NCBI GenBank assembly: GCA_016930275.1
Contig: JAFGHA010000205.1
Span: 1-32,816 of the forward strand
Origin: Chitinispirillaceae bacterium
GTDB taxonomy: Bacteria > Fibrobacterota > Chitinivibrionia > Chitinivibrionales > Chitinispirillaceae
Length of the DNA: 32,816 bases
Direction: 5' to 3'
Both the position numbers and the translations under genes were made by a program. Shown piece by piece: positions 25,886-32,816 of this stretch. Below the pieces are notes generated by a model that worked only from the letters and a program-made list of their open reading frames with translations, had not been told where the DNA came from and did not search any database. Numbering within the stretch: position 1 is the stretch's first letter; every line of letters begins with the position of its first letter.

Positions 25886-27532
25886 ATGCCAATTCTGAAC
25901 AGAAATCATATAGTACTTGTCCTGTTGCAGTTCACCCTGTCGTGTACTTATCGCGACAACCCCGTTCACCCCCGCAACAATCCGTTCGATCCGGGCGGTG
26001 TCAACTGGGTACATCACGACAGCGCAACCATCTTCGATATCGATGAAACAAACGGCACCGAGGGAGTGATCGTCAACGTATTCACGTTCGGTTCCACGGA
26101 TACCGTGCCGGTATTGGCCGACACCACCGATTCACAGGGCGTTTTTTCGATCAAACCTTTACCGATAGGTACCTATACACTGCTCGCCCGGAAAGATTCA
26201 TTTCTGCTGTTCATGGATTCGCTGGTAATCGACGAGAGGTATACCACCCTTCATGACGATACGCTTGAACGTCCGTCCTCCCTGAGCGGCACGCTTTCCG
26301 GCGCATTTTTTCGGAATACTTCAACCGTAACGTTATCACTTCCGGGAACCGGGAAACTGCCGATTGTTGTGGATTCGTCCGGCGAATTCACACTGAGTGG
26401 CTTGTCGAGTGGAAACTGGCGACTGTGCATCGATAACGGCTCGGCAGAGACACCCGCGGTTCGTATGTCGGTTATCATCCCCCGAAGTACCGATGTGCAG
26501 ATTGCCGACACCATACGTCCGGGGTATACCACTCTCCCTCCCAGCATCGGCGGCTATCATGTTTTTTACGGTTTTCTGCACAATCACAGTAATTTTTCCG
26601 ACGGTATCGGCACCCCGTCCGAAGCCTACCGGTATGCCCGTAACCGGGCCGGGCTGGATTTTTTCTCACTTGCCGATCATTGCTTCGCATTCAACGCGGA
26701 CAATTGGAGTGAATTGAAATCAATTGCCGACAGCTGCAACGAGGACTACCTGTTTACCGCATTCTGGGGCTTCGAGTGGTCCGGAGGCAAGTCGCGGCAC
26801 TATACCGTTACCGCCACCGACGATTACTGTTCGGCGATGGATACCGCCACCGCCACCCTGCCGGCACTCTGCAACTGGCTTTCGGATCGTGACGGTGTGG
26901 CATTTATCAACCATCCCAATTATTACACCGCCGACGATATCTTCAATCGGTATCCCGGGCTCCTTCCCCCCGACAATATCGTCGGTATGGAACTCTGGAA
27001 CAAACTCGACGGTTTCAATTACTACTATTACGACGAGGGGTATTTCCCGCAGGATAACCACAAAGGGTACTACGACGAAGTGCTCTCCGCGGGATGGAAA
27101 ATCGGCGCGGCGGGATCGGATGACAACCACCATGGCACCTGGGGAACGCGCTCCGATTACCGTATGGCAGTCCTGGCACGGTGCCGAACCCGTGAAGATA
27201 TTCTCCAGGCACTCCGGAATCGCCGTTTTTATTCCACACTGGATAAAAATCTGTGTCTTTCATTCACCGTCGACGGCAGGGAAATGGGCAGTACGGTTGC
27301 AGGGTATGAGCACACGTTTAAAGTGGAGGCATTCGACGGTAACCGTGAACAATTTACAAATGTAATTATATTCGATAAAAATCACGATATGGTTCTCGAC
27401 GAACAGTTAAACACGCCCGTTGTTGCTCTTTCCCGTGAGTACACCTTTGAAGAAGACGGCTATTTTTACGTGAAAATCACGCAGCAGGATGGTGACGAAG
27501 CGATTTCGTCACCGATATGGATCGAAAACTGA
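25886..27532 (+). CDS. PHP-domain metallo-phosphoesterase lipoprotein
   Basis: The 548-residue protein is probably a lipoprotein: a hydrophobic leader ends FTLSC with Cys20, followed by an RNNPFDPGGVNW linker typical of surface lipoproteins in this group. Two carboxypeptidase-regulatory-like beta domains follow (about 45-120 and 130-215). The PHP domain (about 223-480) has the metal ligands H232 and H234 with D239 in LHNHSNFSDG, DH (264-265) in SLADHC, H343 in FINHPNY, and D412-H415 in AGSDDNHHG. A short beta domain ends the protein. PHP enzymes hydrolyse phosphate esters with two or three metals; an extracytoplasmic one could release phosphate or trim glycans, the substrate being unknown. 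AGGAG precedes the ATG. Confidence 0.85.
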   Translation: MPILNRNHIVLVLLQFTLSCTYRDNPVHPRNNPFDPGGVNWVHHDSATIFDIDETNGTEGVIVNVFTFGSTDTVPVLADTTDSQGVFSIKPLPIGTYTLLARKDSFLLFMDSLVIDERYTTLHDDTLERPSSLSGTLSGAFFRNTSTVTLSLPGTGKLPIVVDSSGEFTLSGLSSGNWRLCIDNGSAETPAVRMSVIIPRSTDVQIADTIRPGYTTLPPSIGGYHVFYGFLHNHSNFSDGIGTPSEAYRYARNRAGLDFFSLADHCFAFNADNWSELKSIADSCNEDYLFTAFWGFEWSGGKSRHYTVTATDDYCSAMDTATATLPALCNWLSDRDGVAFINHPNYYTADDIFNRYPGLLPPDNIVGMELWNKLDGFNYYYYDEGYFPQDNHKGYYDEVLSAGWKIGAAGSDDNHHGTWGTRSDYRMAVLARCRTREDILQALRNRRFYSTLDKNLCLSFTVDGREMGSTVAGYEHTFKVEAFDGNREQFTNVIIFDKNHDMVLDEQLNTPVVALSREYTFEEDGYFYVKITQQDGDEAISSPIWIEN

Positions 27533-27567
27533 CCGCTGTCGATTATAGTGGCTTCATGGAGTATCTG

Positions 27568-27578
27568 CCCCCCCCCCC
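27568..27578. repeat. Poly-C tract, 11 nt
   Basis: Eleven consecutive C, 36 nt downstream of the PHP gene stop. Such tracts change length by slippage and also cause sequencing errors. Confidence 0.9.
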
Positions 27579-27744
27579 GATGATCTGAGAAAAGCACCGT
27601 AACACGGATCTTCTTCATTTTCAATCTTTGTACTGCTTCCTTAAAAAGAATTTAAATTTTATTTTAGTTTTTTATATTCAAATTTTCTTGTTGTCATATC
27701 TCATTTTTTATCAGTATTTTATTATTAATAATATCCTGCCAATC

Positions 27745-27775
27745 CGCTTCCTTTATAAGGAAGCGTTTTTTATTT
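27745..27775 (+). terminator. Intrinsic terminator downstream of the PHP gene
   Basis: CGCTTCCTT and AAGGAAGCG form a perfect 9-bp stem with a TAT loop, followed at once by TTTTTTATTT. This is the clearest terminator of the window. It ends transcription from the PHP gene before the serpin gene. Confidence 0.85.
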
Positions 27776-27845
27776 CAAAACCTTGTAAACCGGAGAATAT
27801 ACACTATATTATTACAAATATAAACAGGTGTATGGATTCACGGTG

Positions 27846-27854
27846 CCCCCCCCC
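27846..27854. repeat. Poly-C tract, 9 nt, upstream of the serpin gene
   Basis: Nine consecutive C about 103 nt before the serpin ATG, between the terminator and the gene, a place where length changes could alter promoter spacing or 5' leader structure. Confidence 0.85.
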
Positions 27855-27956
27855 ACATACGTGAGGCCCTTTATGAAATCCGTACTTCTTCCGCTGACCA
27901 GGGTATTCTGAATTTCAATCGGCACCCTGCCGGTACCTTATACAAAGGAGCATGAT

Positions 27957-29285
27957 ATGCAACGGATACTCGTCATTTTCTCGATACTGCTACTGCTGTT
28001 CTATTGCAGCTGTATGCACAACCCTACGGGTTCGGAAACGGGGAATATCTCCGGTGACCCGCAGACTTCTCCGTTCGCCGTCGCAAAATCGGCTTCGGTT
28101 ACGCGTGAAACCGTTGATGTCGCCTCGTCGCTTCTTTCCGAACAGGCTGCGAGCAACAATACATTCGCGGTCGACATGTATCGACAACTCGTTGCGGAAA
28201 ACGAAAACCTTTTCTTCTCGCCTTACAGCATTTCCGCCGCTCTCGGTATGACTGCCGCCGGTGGAGCGGGGACTACGAAACAGCAGATCCGCGATGTCCT
28301 GCAGGTAACGCTCGAAGGAGAAGACTTCGACCGGGCACTCAATGGTACCGACCACTCGCTTATGGAGCATGCCGATGTCACCGAGGGGATAACTCTCCGT
28401 GTGGTCAACAGCTCCTGGGTTCAGTCAGGGTGGGAGTTCAGAATCAGTTATCTCGATCACCTCTCCCGTTTCTATGGCGCAGGTGTCAATCTTATGGATT
28501 TCGCCGCCGAACCCGAAACGTGCCGTACCGTTATCAACACCTGGGTAGCGGACCAGACCAACCAGAAGATCGAGAACCTTCTCACCGAAGGAACGATCAC
28601 CCCGGCAACGGTACTCGTACTTACCAACGCCATCTACTTTCTGGGCGACTGGCTTTACAGTTTCGACTCTGAGTACACTTCGGCCACCGATTTCACCACC
28701 GGCAACGGCAGCACCGTAAGCGTACCCCAGATGCGATACGATGAGCCGGGAGCAAAGGTCACCATGAATTATTCCCGGGTGGGCAATGCCCGTGCCCTGG
28801 ACTTCCCGTACAAGGGCGACCGTCTCGTCATGACCGTCATTCTTCCCGACAGAAACGAGTTCTCCGCATTCGAAAGCTCGCTGAGTCGTGAGATACTCGA
28901 CGAACTTATTGCAGCACTTGATTCCTCCGAGCTGCAGGTATCACTGCCGAAGTTCGAATTCACGTACGGCACAAAATCCATAAAAGATGCCCTGGTCGCC
29001 CTTGGAATGACCGACCCGTTCATTTCCGGCAAGGCGGATTTTTCCGGCATCGACGGCAGCAGAAGTCTTTTCATCGCCAACATACTTCATAAGGCCTTCA
29101 TTGCCGTTGACGAAGAGGGTACCGAAGCTGCGGCGGCAACCGCGGTTATCGTCGATTACACATCCGTTGATCCCGATGAAGCTATTTTTGTCGTTAACCG
29201 TCCGTTCATCTATCTAATCCGTGACAAACAAACCGGCACCATACTTTTTATGGGGAGAACCATCGACCCTACCGCAACTGAATAA
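27957..29285 (+). CDS. Serpin (serine protease inhibitor), probable lipoprotein
   Basis: The 442-residue protein has a hydrophobic leader (4-16) ending with cysteines at 17 and 19, a likely lipid anchor, then NPTGSETGN. The serpin fold covers about 68-437: NLFFSPYSISAALGMTAAGG, VLTNAIYFLGDW, FPYKGDRLVMTVILPD, LPKFEFTYG, ILHKAFIAVDEEGTEAAAAT and NRPFIYLIRDKQTGTILFMG. The hinge EEGTEAAAATA (386-396) has the small residues needed for loop insertion, so it should be an inhibitor. Counting from the hinge places P1-P1' near T402-S403, just after Y401, which hints at subtilisin- or chymotrypsin-like targets. It probably protects the surface or enzymes outside the cell from proteases. AAAGGAG lies before the start. 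Confidence 0.93.
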   Translation: MQRILVIFSILLLLFYCSCMHNPTGSETGNISGDPQTSPFAVAKSASVTRETVDVASSLLSEQAASNNTFAVDMYRQLVAENENLFFSPYSISAALGMTAAGGAGTTKQQIRDVLQVTLEGEDFDRALNGTDHSLMEHADVTEGITLRVVNSSWVQSGWEFRISYLDHLSRFYGAGVNLMDFAAEPETCRTVINTWVADQTNQKIENLLTEGTITPATVLVLTNAIYFLGDWLYSFDSEYTSATDFTTGNGSTVSVPQMRYDEPGAKVTMNYSRVGNARALDFPYKGDRLVMTVILPDRNEFSAFESSLSREILDELIAALDSSELQVSLPKFEFTYGTKSIKDALVALGMTDPFISGKADFSGIDGSRSLFIANILHKAFIAVDEEGTEAAAATAVIVDYTSVDPDEAIFVVNRPFIYLIRDKQTGTILFMGRTIDPTATE

Positions 29286-29342
29286 CCGCATTACCTCAAA
29301 AAGCGAGAACCGATAATACCACGTTCTTTACATACTCTTTTT

Positions 29343-29966
29343 ATGACGGCACCTGCCGCGGCATTCGGTATTCTGATCTGTATGCTGCCGGATATCTATG
29401 CCGGCCCGTTCATATCAAGCGCCACGTCGATTGACCAGGATGTTCTCAACGTCAGTATCAGCGGTTCCGGGCTGCCCGAGCTGCAAGGAATCACCCTCAT
29501 CTGCTCATATGCTCCGGATCGTGCGCTACTCATGGATGCGATCATCTCTTCTCCCCTTCCCTCCACAGCCTTCAGCGCCAGTATCGATACCTCTGAACAG
29601 TTGCTTATTGTATCAGTGTGTGCTGCCGGCTCCATCCGGATCGCCGACGGTACTTCGCTGGTTATTCTCAGGATACCGTTATCGGAGAGCCAGGAAGGAG
29701 AGAGTGCATTCAGCCTTGATTCGGCAACACTTACCGATGTGTCAGGGGCTACCCATTTCGTTTCCGTCGGATCAACAGCAGTTGCCATTCCCCCGCAGTA
29801 TCGGTTCAATACCGCCACCGTTGCGCAAACCTCCTCACGCGCAACCGGTTTTTTTCTTATCAACGGAAAGCTCGGCAGATTCGGTGTGCCGCGTACCGCC
29901 GCGGGAATATATATCCGGCGCCGGAGAAACCTCGGTACCACCGCAGCAATTACCATCCGGCGATAA
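29343..29966 (+). CDS. Secreted cohesin-like beta-domain protein
   Basis: The 207-residue product has a hydrophobic leader (ending about DIYA, residue 19). Residues 28-150 alternate beta strands in a pattern like a cohesin domain: VLNVSISGSGLPELQGITL, CSYAPDRALLMDAI, LLIVSVCAAGSIRIADGTS, LVILRIPL and ATLTDVSGA. Cohesins bind dockerins in cellulosome-type assemblies, but no dockerin was seen in the window and the similarity is by eye only. The C-terminal 40 residues (TGFFLINGKL to GIYIRRRRN) look like a shortened sorting-type domain with a basic end. No ribosome-binding site is evident before the ATG at 29343. It is 25 nt upstream of the TIGR02147 gene and probably in one operon with it. Confidence 0.6.
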   Translation: MTAPAAAFGILICMLPDIYAGPFISSATSIDQDVLNVSISGSGLPELQGITLICSYAPDRALLMDAIISSPLPSTAFSASIDTSEQLLIVSVCAAGSIRIADGTSLVILRIPLSESQEGESAFSLDSATLTDVSGATHFVSVGSTAVAIPPQYRFNTATVAQTSSRATGFFLINGKLGRFGVPRTAAGIYIRRRRNLGTTAAITIRR

Positions 29967-29991
29967 TCGGAAAGACGAAACGAAAGCGACG

Positions 29992-30837
29992 ATGGACAGT
30001 ATTTTCACCTATTCAAGCTACCGGGAGTATATCCGGGATGCGATTGAGGAGAAGCGGCGGAAAAACCCCCGTTTCTCCTTTCGCTGCGCGGCAGGCCGGA
30101 TCGGCACCGGTTCCGGCACGCTTTCCCGCATTCTCAACAATAAAAGACACCTCGGCGCATCGCTCCTGCCGAGATTGATCTCCTTTCTCGGTCTCAAACG
30201 GCGTGAAGCGGAATATTTTTCTCTTCTTGTCAATTTTGAACTGCTCGCCGATGAAACGAAAAAACGGCAGTGCTACCGGGATATTCTCAGAATGCGTACC
30301 GGAAGAACCACAACGATACCCGAAGAAAACCATCAGTTCTTTGAACAGTGGTACCACGTGGCGCTTTTCGAACTGCTGCGTATTGTCAAAAGCACCTCCG
30401 ACTCCACGGCTCTCGGCTCCATGCTCATGCCCCCCATCAGCGGTCCGAAAGCACGTAAGGCAATAGAAGTACTTACCCGAATCGGCTACATACGTCAAAC
30501 CGAAGACGAATCCTCCTGCACCACGGAACCCTTTCTCACCACAGGTGACACCTGGGAGAGCGTCGCCATTCACTCCTTTCAGGTGGCGATGTCGCACCTT
30601 GCGACGAAGGCGCTCGATACTGTTCCAAAGGAGGAGCGGGACTTTTCGACCCTCACGATGGCACTTTCGAACGAAGCGTTCAGGAAGGTACGCGAAGTGG
30701 TGAAAAACGCGCGTGATGAAATCGCGGCGATTGAACGTGAATGCAGGAATCCGGAACGGGTTTTTCAGATCAACCTCCAGTGTTTTCCTTTGACACAGGA
30801 CAATCCGGAGAAAGGAACACCGCATGACGACCGGTAA
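29992..30837 (+). CDS. TIGR02147 family regulator-like protein (DUF4423-type)
   Basis: This 281-residue protein is a clear TIGR02147 member, a family multiplied in Fibrobacter succinogenes and also found in Bdellovibrio-like bacteria. It has the typical start FTYSSYREYIRDAIEEKRR, a helix-turn-helix-like segment (about 28-60, FSFRCAAGRIGTGSGTLSRI then NNKRHL) and LGLKRREAEYFSLLVNF. The DUF4423 C-terminal half includes the ARKAIEVLTRIGYIRQ winged-helix-like strand and the late SFQVAMSHLATKAL block. It probably binds DNA or acts as a local transcription regulator. The frame is open far upstream, antisense-like to nothing known but overlapping the cohesin-like gene; homology begins at the ATG at 29992. 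The following lipoprotein gene overlaps its end by 14 nt. Confidence 0.88.
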   Translation: MDSIFTYSSYREYIRDAIEEKRRKNPRFSFRCAAGRIGTGSGTLSRILNNKRHLGASLLPRLISFLGLKRREAEYFSLLVNFELLADETKKRQCYRDILRMRTGRTTTIPEENHQFFEQWYHVALFELLRIVKSTSDSTALGSMLMPPISGPKARKAIEVLTRIGYIRQTEDESSCTTEPFLTTGDTWESVAIHSFQVAMSHLATKALDTVPKEERDFSTLTMALSNEAFRKVREVVKNARDEIAAIERECRNPERVFQINLQCFPLTQDNPEKGTPHDDR

Positions 30838-31474
30838 ATTCGCCTTGACGGTGCTCCCGATAGTGCTCATCAGCATACTGCAGTATTCCTGCACGCCCTG
30901 CGTTTCCGGGGTCGAAACCACCAATGGTTTCACGGTAGTCGCCACGTGCGGAACCATCGAAGGAACCGCACCACCCTATGCGCAGGTATTTCTGTTCGAT
31001 ACCGCCTATATTCCCTACCTTGACCGGGGATTCGGATTCGGCACTTCCGTCGACATCGATGGTGTCTACAATTTTTCCGTTGTTCCGGGAACCTACAATA
31101 TTCTGGTGATTGACCGGGAGGGTTCCCAGGCAGGTTTACTACAGAAAACAGTGGCATCCGATACCTTTCCGGACAAAGAAACCGAAGTTCCCAAAAAGAA
31201 TTTACTCGCAGAAACAGGTGCAGTGAGCGGTACCGTTGCTGTGGAATCAGGAACGACACTTCTCGTTTATCTGGCAGGGACATGTTATTACCGGCTGCTC
31301 ACCGGTACCACCCCCTTTACTTTTTCCTCCGTACCTTCAGGACCGGCACTGTTATGCTGTGCGATACTTTCGACAGGAGAACGTGTTTCGTCAACCGTTG
31401 AGGTTGTTAAAAATCTTCCCATCGAGGTCACTCCGGGTTCCGTTACGAAAATCGGCACGGTAACCCTCGATTGA
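30824..31474 (+). CDS. Lipoprotein with two carboxypeptidase-regulatory-like domains
   Basis: The 216-residue protein has a lipoprotein leader (FALTVLPIVLISILQYSC, Cys23). Right after it comes PCVSGVETTNGFTV, similar to the NPTGSETGN segment behind the lipid cysteine of the serpin. Two small beta domains follow: about 42-110 (GTIEGTAPPYAQVFLFDTA to VPGTYNILVIDREG) and about 130-216 (TGAVSGTVAVESG to SVTKIGTVTLD), the latter resembling carrier-type carboxypeptidase-regulatory folds. There is no catalytic motif. It overlaps the TIGR02147 gene by 14 nt, so the two are co-translated; pairing of such regulators with surface lipoproteins suggests the regulator controls or senses this product. GGAGAAAGGA lies before the ATG. 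Confidence 0.8.
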   Translation: MTTGKFALTVLPIVLISILQYSCTPCVSGVETTNGFTVVATCGTIEGTAPPYAQVFLFDTAYIPYLDRGFGFGTSVDIDGVYNFSVVPGTYNILVIDREGSQAGLLQKTVASDTFPDKETEVPKKNLLAETGAVSGTVAVESGTTLLVYLAGTCYYRLLTGTTPFTFSSVPSGPALLCCAILSTGERVSSTVEVVKNLPIEVTPGSVTKIGTVTLD

Positions 31475-31609
31475 AATTGCCGGTATGCTGTTCCGTTTGA
31501 ATCCGATTTGAGTGATACCCCTTAAATATTTTGATCCATCCACTCCTCCGCTTAAACAAAATTGAGCGTATCAAATGCACAGCCCGCATTCAAACCACCT
31601 GGGTCAGAT
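31475..31609. other. Short intergenic region before the esterase gene
   Basis: I see no terminator or convincing promoter in these 135 nt. The reading frame of the esterase is open back to a TTG at 31562, but the signal peptide begins at the ATG at 31610. Confidence 0.4.
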
Positions 31610-32788
31610 ATGACATCGAATAAAAATGCGCCTTTCATACTGTTACTTTTCATGATTTCCGCACAGGTGCACGCAATCGATCTGGGAGGAACCGAAGTTC
31701 CGAAAGACCGTTTCATCGTGTATCTGTTGATCGGACATTCACAAGCGGCGGGAGTGATCAGATTCGGTAATGATAAGGTCACCGACCCTCATGCATGGGT
31801 ATACCGCTGGGCCACGACGCGAACGTGGGAACCGGCGAAAGAAACCGGATCGCTCAGTGCCGGTCTTTCGGGCCGGGGTACCGGAGGGCCGGGTATGCCG
31901 TTTCTCAAGCTGATGGCAGGTCGTCATGACGATTACTATTTCGGCGTGATTTCCAATGCCAGTCCGGCTGCCACCTGTCACGAAATAAACACCGGAAGCA
32001 ACGGTTCCAATGTGCCGTCGGAAGAGAACCGCTACTGGAGAGACGCGCAACTGTTCGACGAAATCATCTCCGCCGCCCGGGAGGTCGCAGAGGAAGCGAC
32101 ACTGGGCGGTGTCCTCTGCATGCTCGGCTCGATTGAGGCGACACGGGCGGCAGACGTTACGGGATGCGAGAATTTTTCGAATGACATTGCGGAAATGGCC
32201 CGTGACATGCGCGATTCTCTCGGGATTCCCGGTTTATCGTTCATTGTCGCGGATTATGAAAAAGGCGCCTCCGGAGATTTCGATACCGACCTGGAGTGGC
32301 CCGCGATAATTGCCGGGCAGCTTGATTCGGTCCCCTCCAAATTGTCCAACTGCGTTCTGGTAAACTCAGAGGACATCCCCTTGATGGACGATCATCACTT
32401 TACTATTGCAGGACAGAAGGAGTGGGTTCGCAGAGCCGCTGATTCTCTGCATGAAAAGAATTTTTTCCCGCCTCCGGATGCCAGCGGCCTTAAAAGAACA
32501 ACGCGTTCACATCGGTCGGTCATCCGTGGTGAAATCACCGTAACCTATCCCCACGAAAGTGTAATTATAAGCTACAAACCGATAACATCAGGTAATGTGG
32601 TTCTGCGCATTTTTACTCTACAGGGAAAACTCCTGCTGCAGACACGGATGACCGGTACCGGTGAAACACTGGAAACTCATTTAAACGGACAACGGAATAT
32701 CCGCATACCTGATCGCTGCAATTGTTATATCGCGACAATCAGTGAATCAAACCATCGGAATTCAGTCAAGTTGCATAAAATACGTTAA
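31610..32788 (+). CDS. Secreted SASA/CE6-type carbohydrate acetylesterase
   Basis: The 392-residue product has a signal peptide (MTSNKNAPFILLLFMISAQV then HA). The SGNH-type esterase domain (about 33-285) shows YLLIGHSQAAG with the nucleophile S44 (family usual GQSNMAG), GGPGMPFLKLM, and DDHHFTIAGQKEWVRR giving the catalytic Asp (D260 or D261) and H263. The usual QGE block seems changed to LGSIEA (172-177). CE6 includes acetylxylan esterases of Fibrobacter, so removal of acetyl groups from xylan is likely and would help the GH10 xylanase. Sialic acid or other esters remain possible. The last 95 residues (RGEITVTYPHESVIISYK to end) form a sorting-type beta domain. No strong ribosome-binding site precedes the ATG. 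Confidence 0.8.
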   Translation: MTSNKNAPFILLLFMISAQVHAIDLGGTEVPKDRFIVYLLIGHSQAAGVIRFGNDKVTDPHAWVYRWATTRTWEPAKETGSLSAGLSGRGTGGPGMPFLKLMAGRHDDYYFGVISNASPAATCHEINTGSNGSNVPSEENRYWRDAQLFDEIISAAREVAEEATLGGVLCMLGSIEATRAADVTGCENFSNDIAEMARDMRDSLGIPGLSFIVADYEKGASGDFDTDLEWPAIIAGQLDSVPSKLSNCVLVNSEDIPLMDDHHFTIAGQKEWVRRAADSLHEKNFFPPPDASGLKRTTRSHRSVIRGEITVTYPHESVIISYKPITSGNVVLRIFTLQGKLLLQTRMTGTGETLETHLNGQRNIRIPDRCNCYIATISESNHRNSVKLHKIR

Positions 32789-32804
32789 CAGGAACAGGTC
32801 AACT

Positions 32805-32816
32805 CCCCCCCCCCCC
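32805..32816. repeat. Poly-C tract of at least 12 nt at the window end
   Basis: The sequence ends in 12 C, 16 nt after the esterase stop. The true length is unknown because the window stops inside it. Confidence 0.85.

Larger units (their letters stand above)
27533..27956. other. Intergenic region with two poly-C tracts and a terminator
   Basis: These 424 nt hold an 11-C tract, a very A+T-rich stretch (27640-27740), a strong terminator and a 9-C tract about 100 nt before the serpin gene. An open frame on the plus strand (27628-27864) runs through the terminator and is rejected. Confidence 0.6.

Noticed and set aside
27628..27864. 78-codon frame rich in Phe, Ile and Tyr, looking like a membrane protein
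   Set aside because: It runs through the strong terminator at 27745-27775 and a poly-C tract; the hydrophobic look comes from A+T-rich DNA.
29398..29991. N-terminal extension of the TIGR02147 gene by about 198 codons
   Set aside because: The family begins at the ATG at 29992; the extension overlaps the cohesin-like gene in another frame and has low-complexity composition.
30013..30957. 314-codon open frame on the minus strand
   Set aside because: Antisense to the TIGR02147 gene and the start of the lipoprotein gene; no motif.
1..32816. CRISPR array, insertion sequence or transposase
   Set aside because: No regularly spaced repeats with spacers, no transposase or integrase motif in any frame I read.

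Overview
The window looks like a piece of a Fibrobacterota (Fibrobacteres / Chitinispirillia-type) genome. The reasons are a fibro-slime domain protein, a regulator of the TIGR02147 family first seen as a Fibrobacter succinogenes paralogous family, lipoproteins with ETGN and NPFDPGG motifs just after the lipid cysteine, sorting-like C-terminal beta domains on secreted proteins, and xylan-degrading enzymes. This assignment is inference from gene families; no 16S or other marker lies in the window. The right end stops in a run of 12 C, so it is probably a contig end.

Left part (1-5422): the 5' end of rnfC (minus), a DUF4416 gene, a cobalamin-type radical SAM gene divergent from a DUF1848 gene, an ankyrin-repeat gene and metF. 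Centre-left (5442-12101): one 6.66-kb gene for a secreted 2219-residue fibro-slime protein built from about five modules of ~330 residues; metF follows it after 19 nt. Then a divergent thiF-like E1 gene whose 3' end contains the promoter of tRNA-Arg(CCT).

Centre (13.3-20.7 kb): beside the tRNA lies a region visibly poorer in G+C than most of its flanks, with short tandem repeats, two possible 44-codon genes, a chemoreceptor, a REC-first kinase, an NtrC-type sigma54 activator and a PAS histidine kinase, all on the minus strand. A ~51-nt repeat containing a hairpin lies on each side of this block in opposite orientation. I read the block as a candidate signalling island. Next come a GH10 xylanase and a secreted protein of unknown function in one operon.

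Right part (24.2-32.8 kb, plus strand): a vapBC-type toxin-antitoxin pair, a DUF6901-like gene, a PHP-domain lipoprotein, a serpin lipoprotein with an inhibitory-type hinge, a three-gene unit (cohesin-like secreted protein, TIGR02147 regulator, lipoprotein) and a CE6/SASA-type acetylesterase. GH10 xylanase plus a CE6-like esterase suggest growth on acetylated xylan, with the fibro-slime, cohesin-like and lipoprotein genes as surface parts and the serpin as a possible shield against proteases. Three poly-C tracts of 9-12 nt lie in the non-coding DNA of this part.
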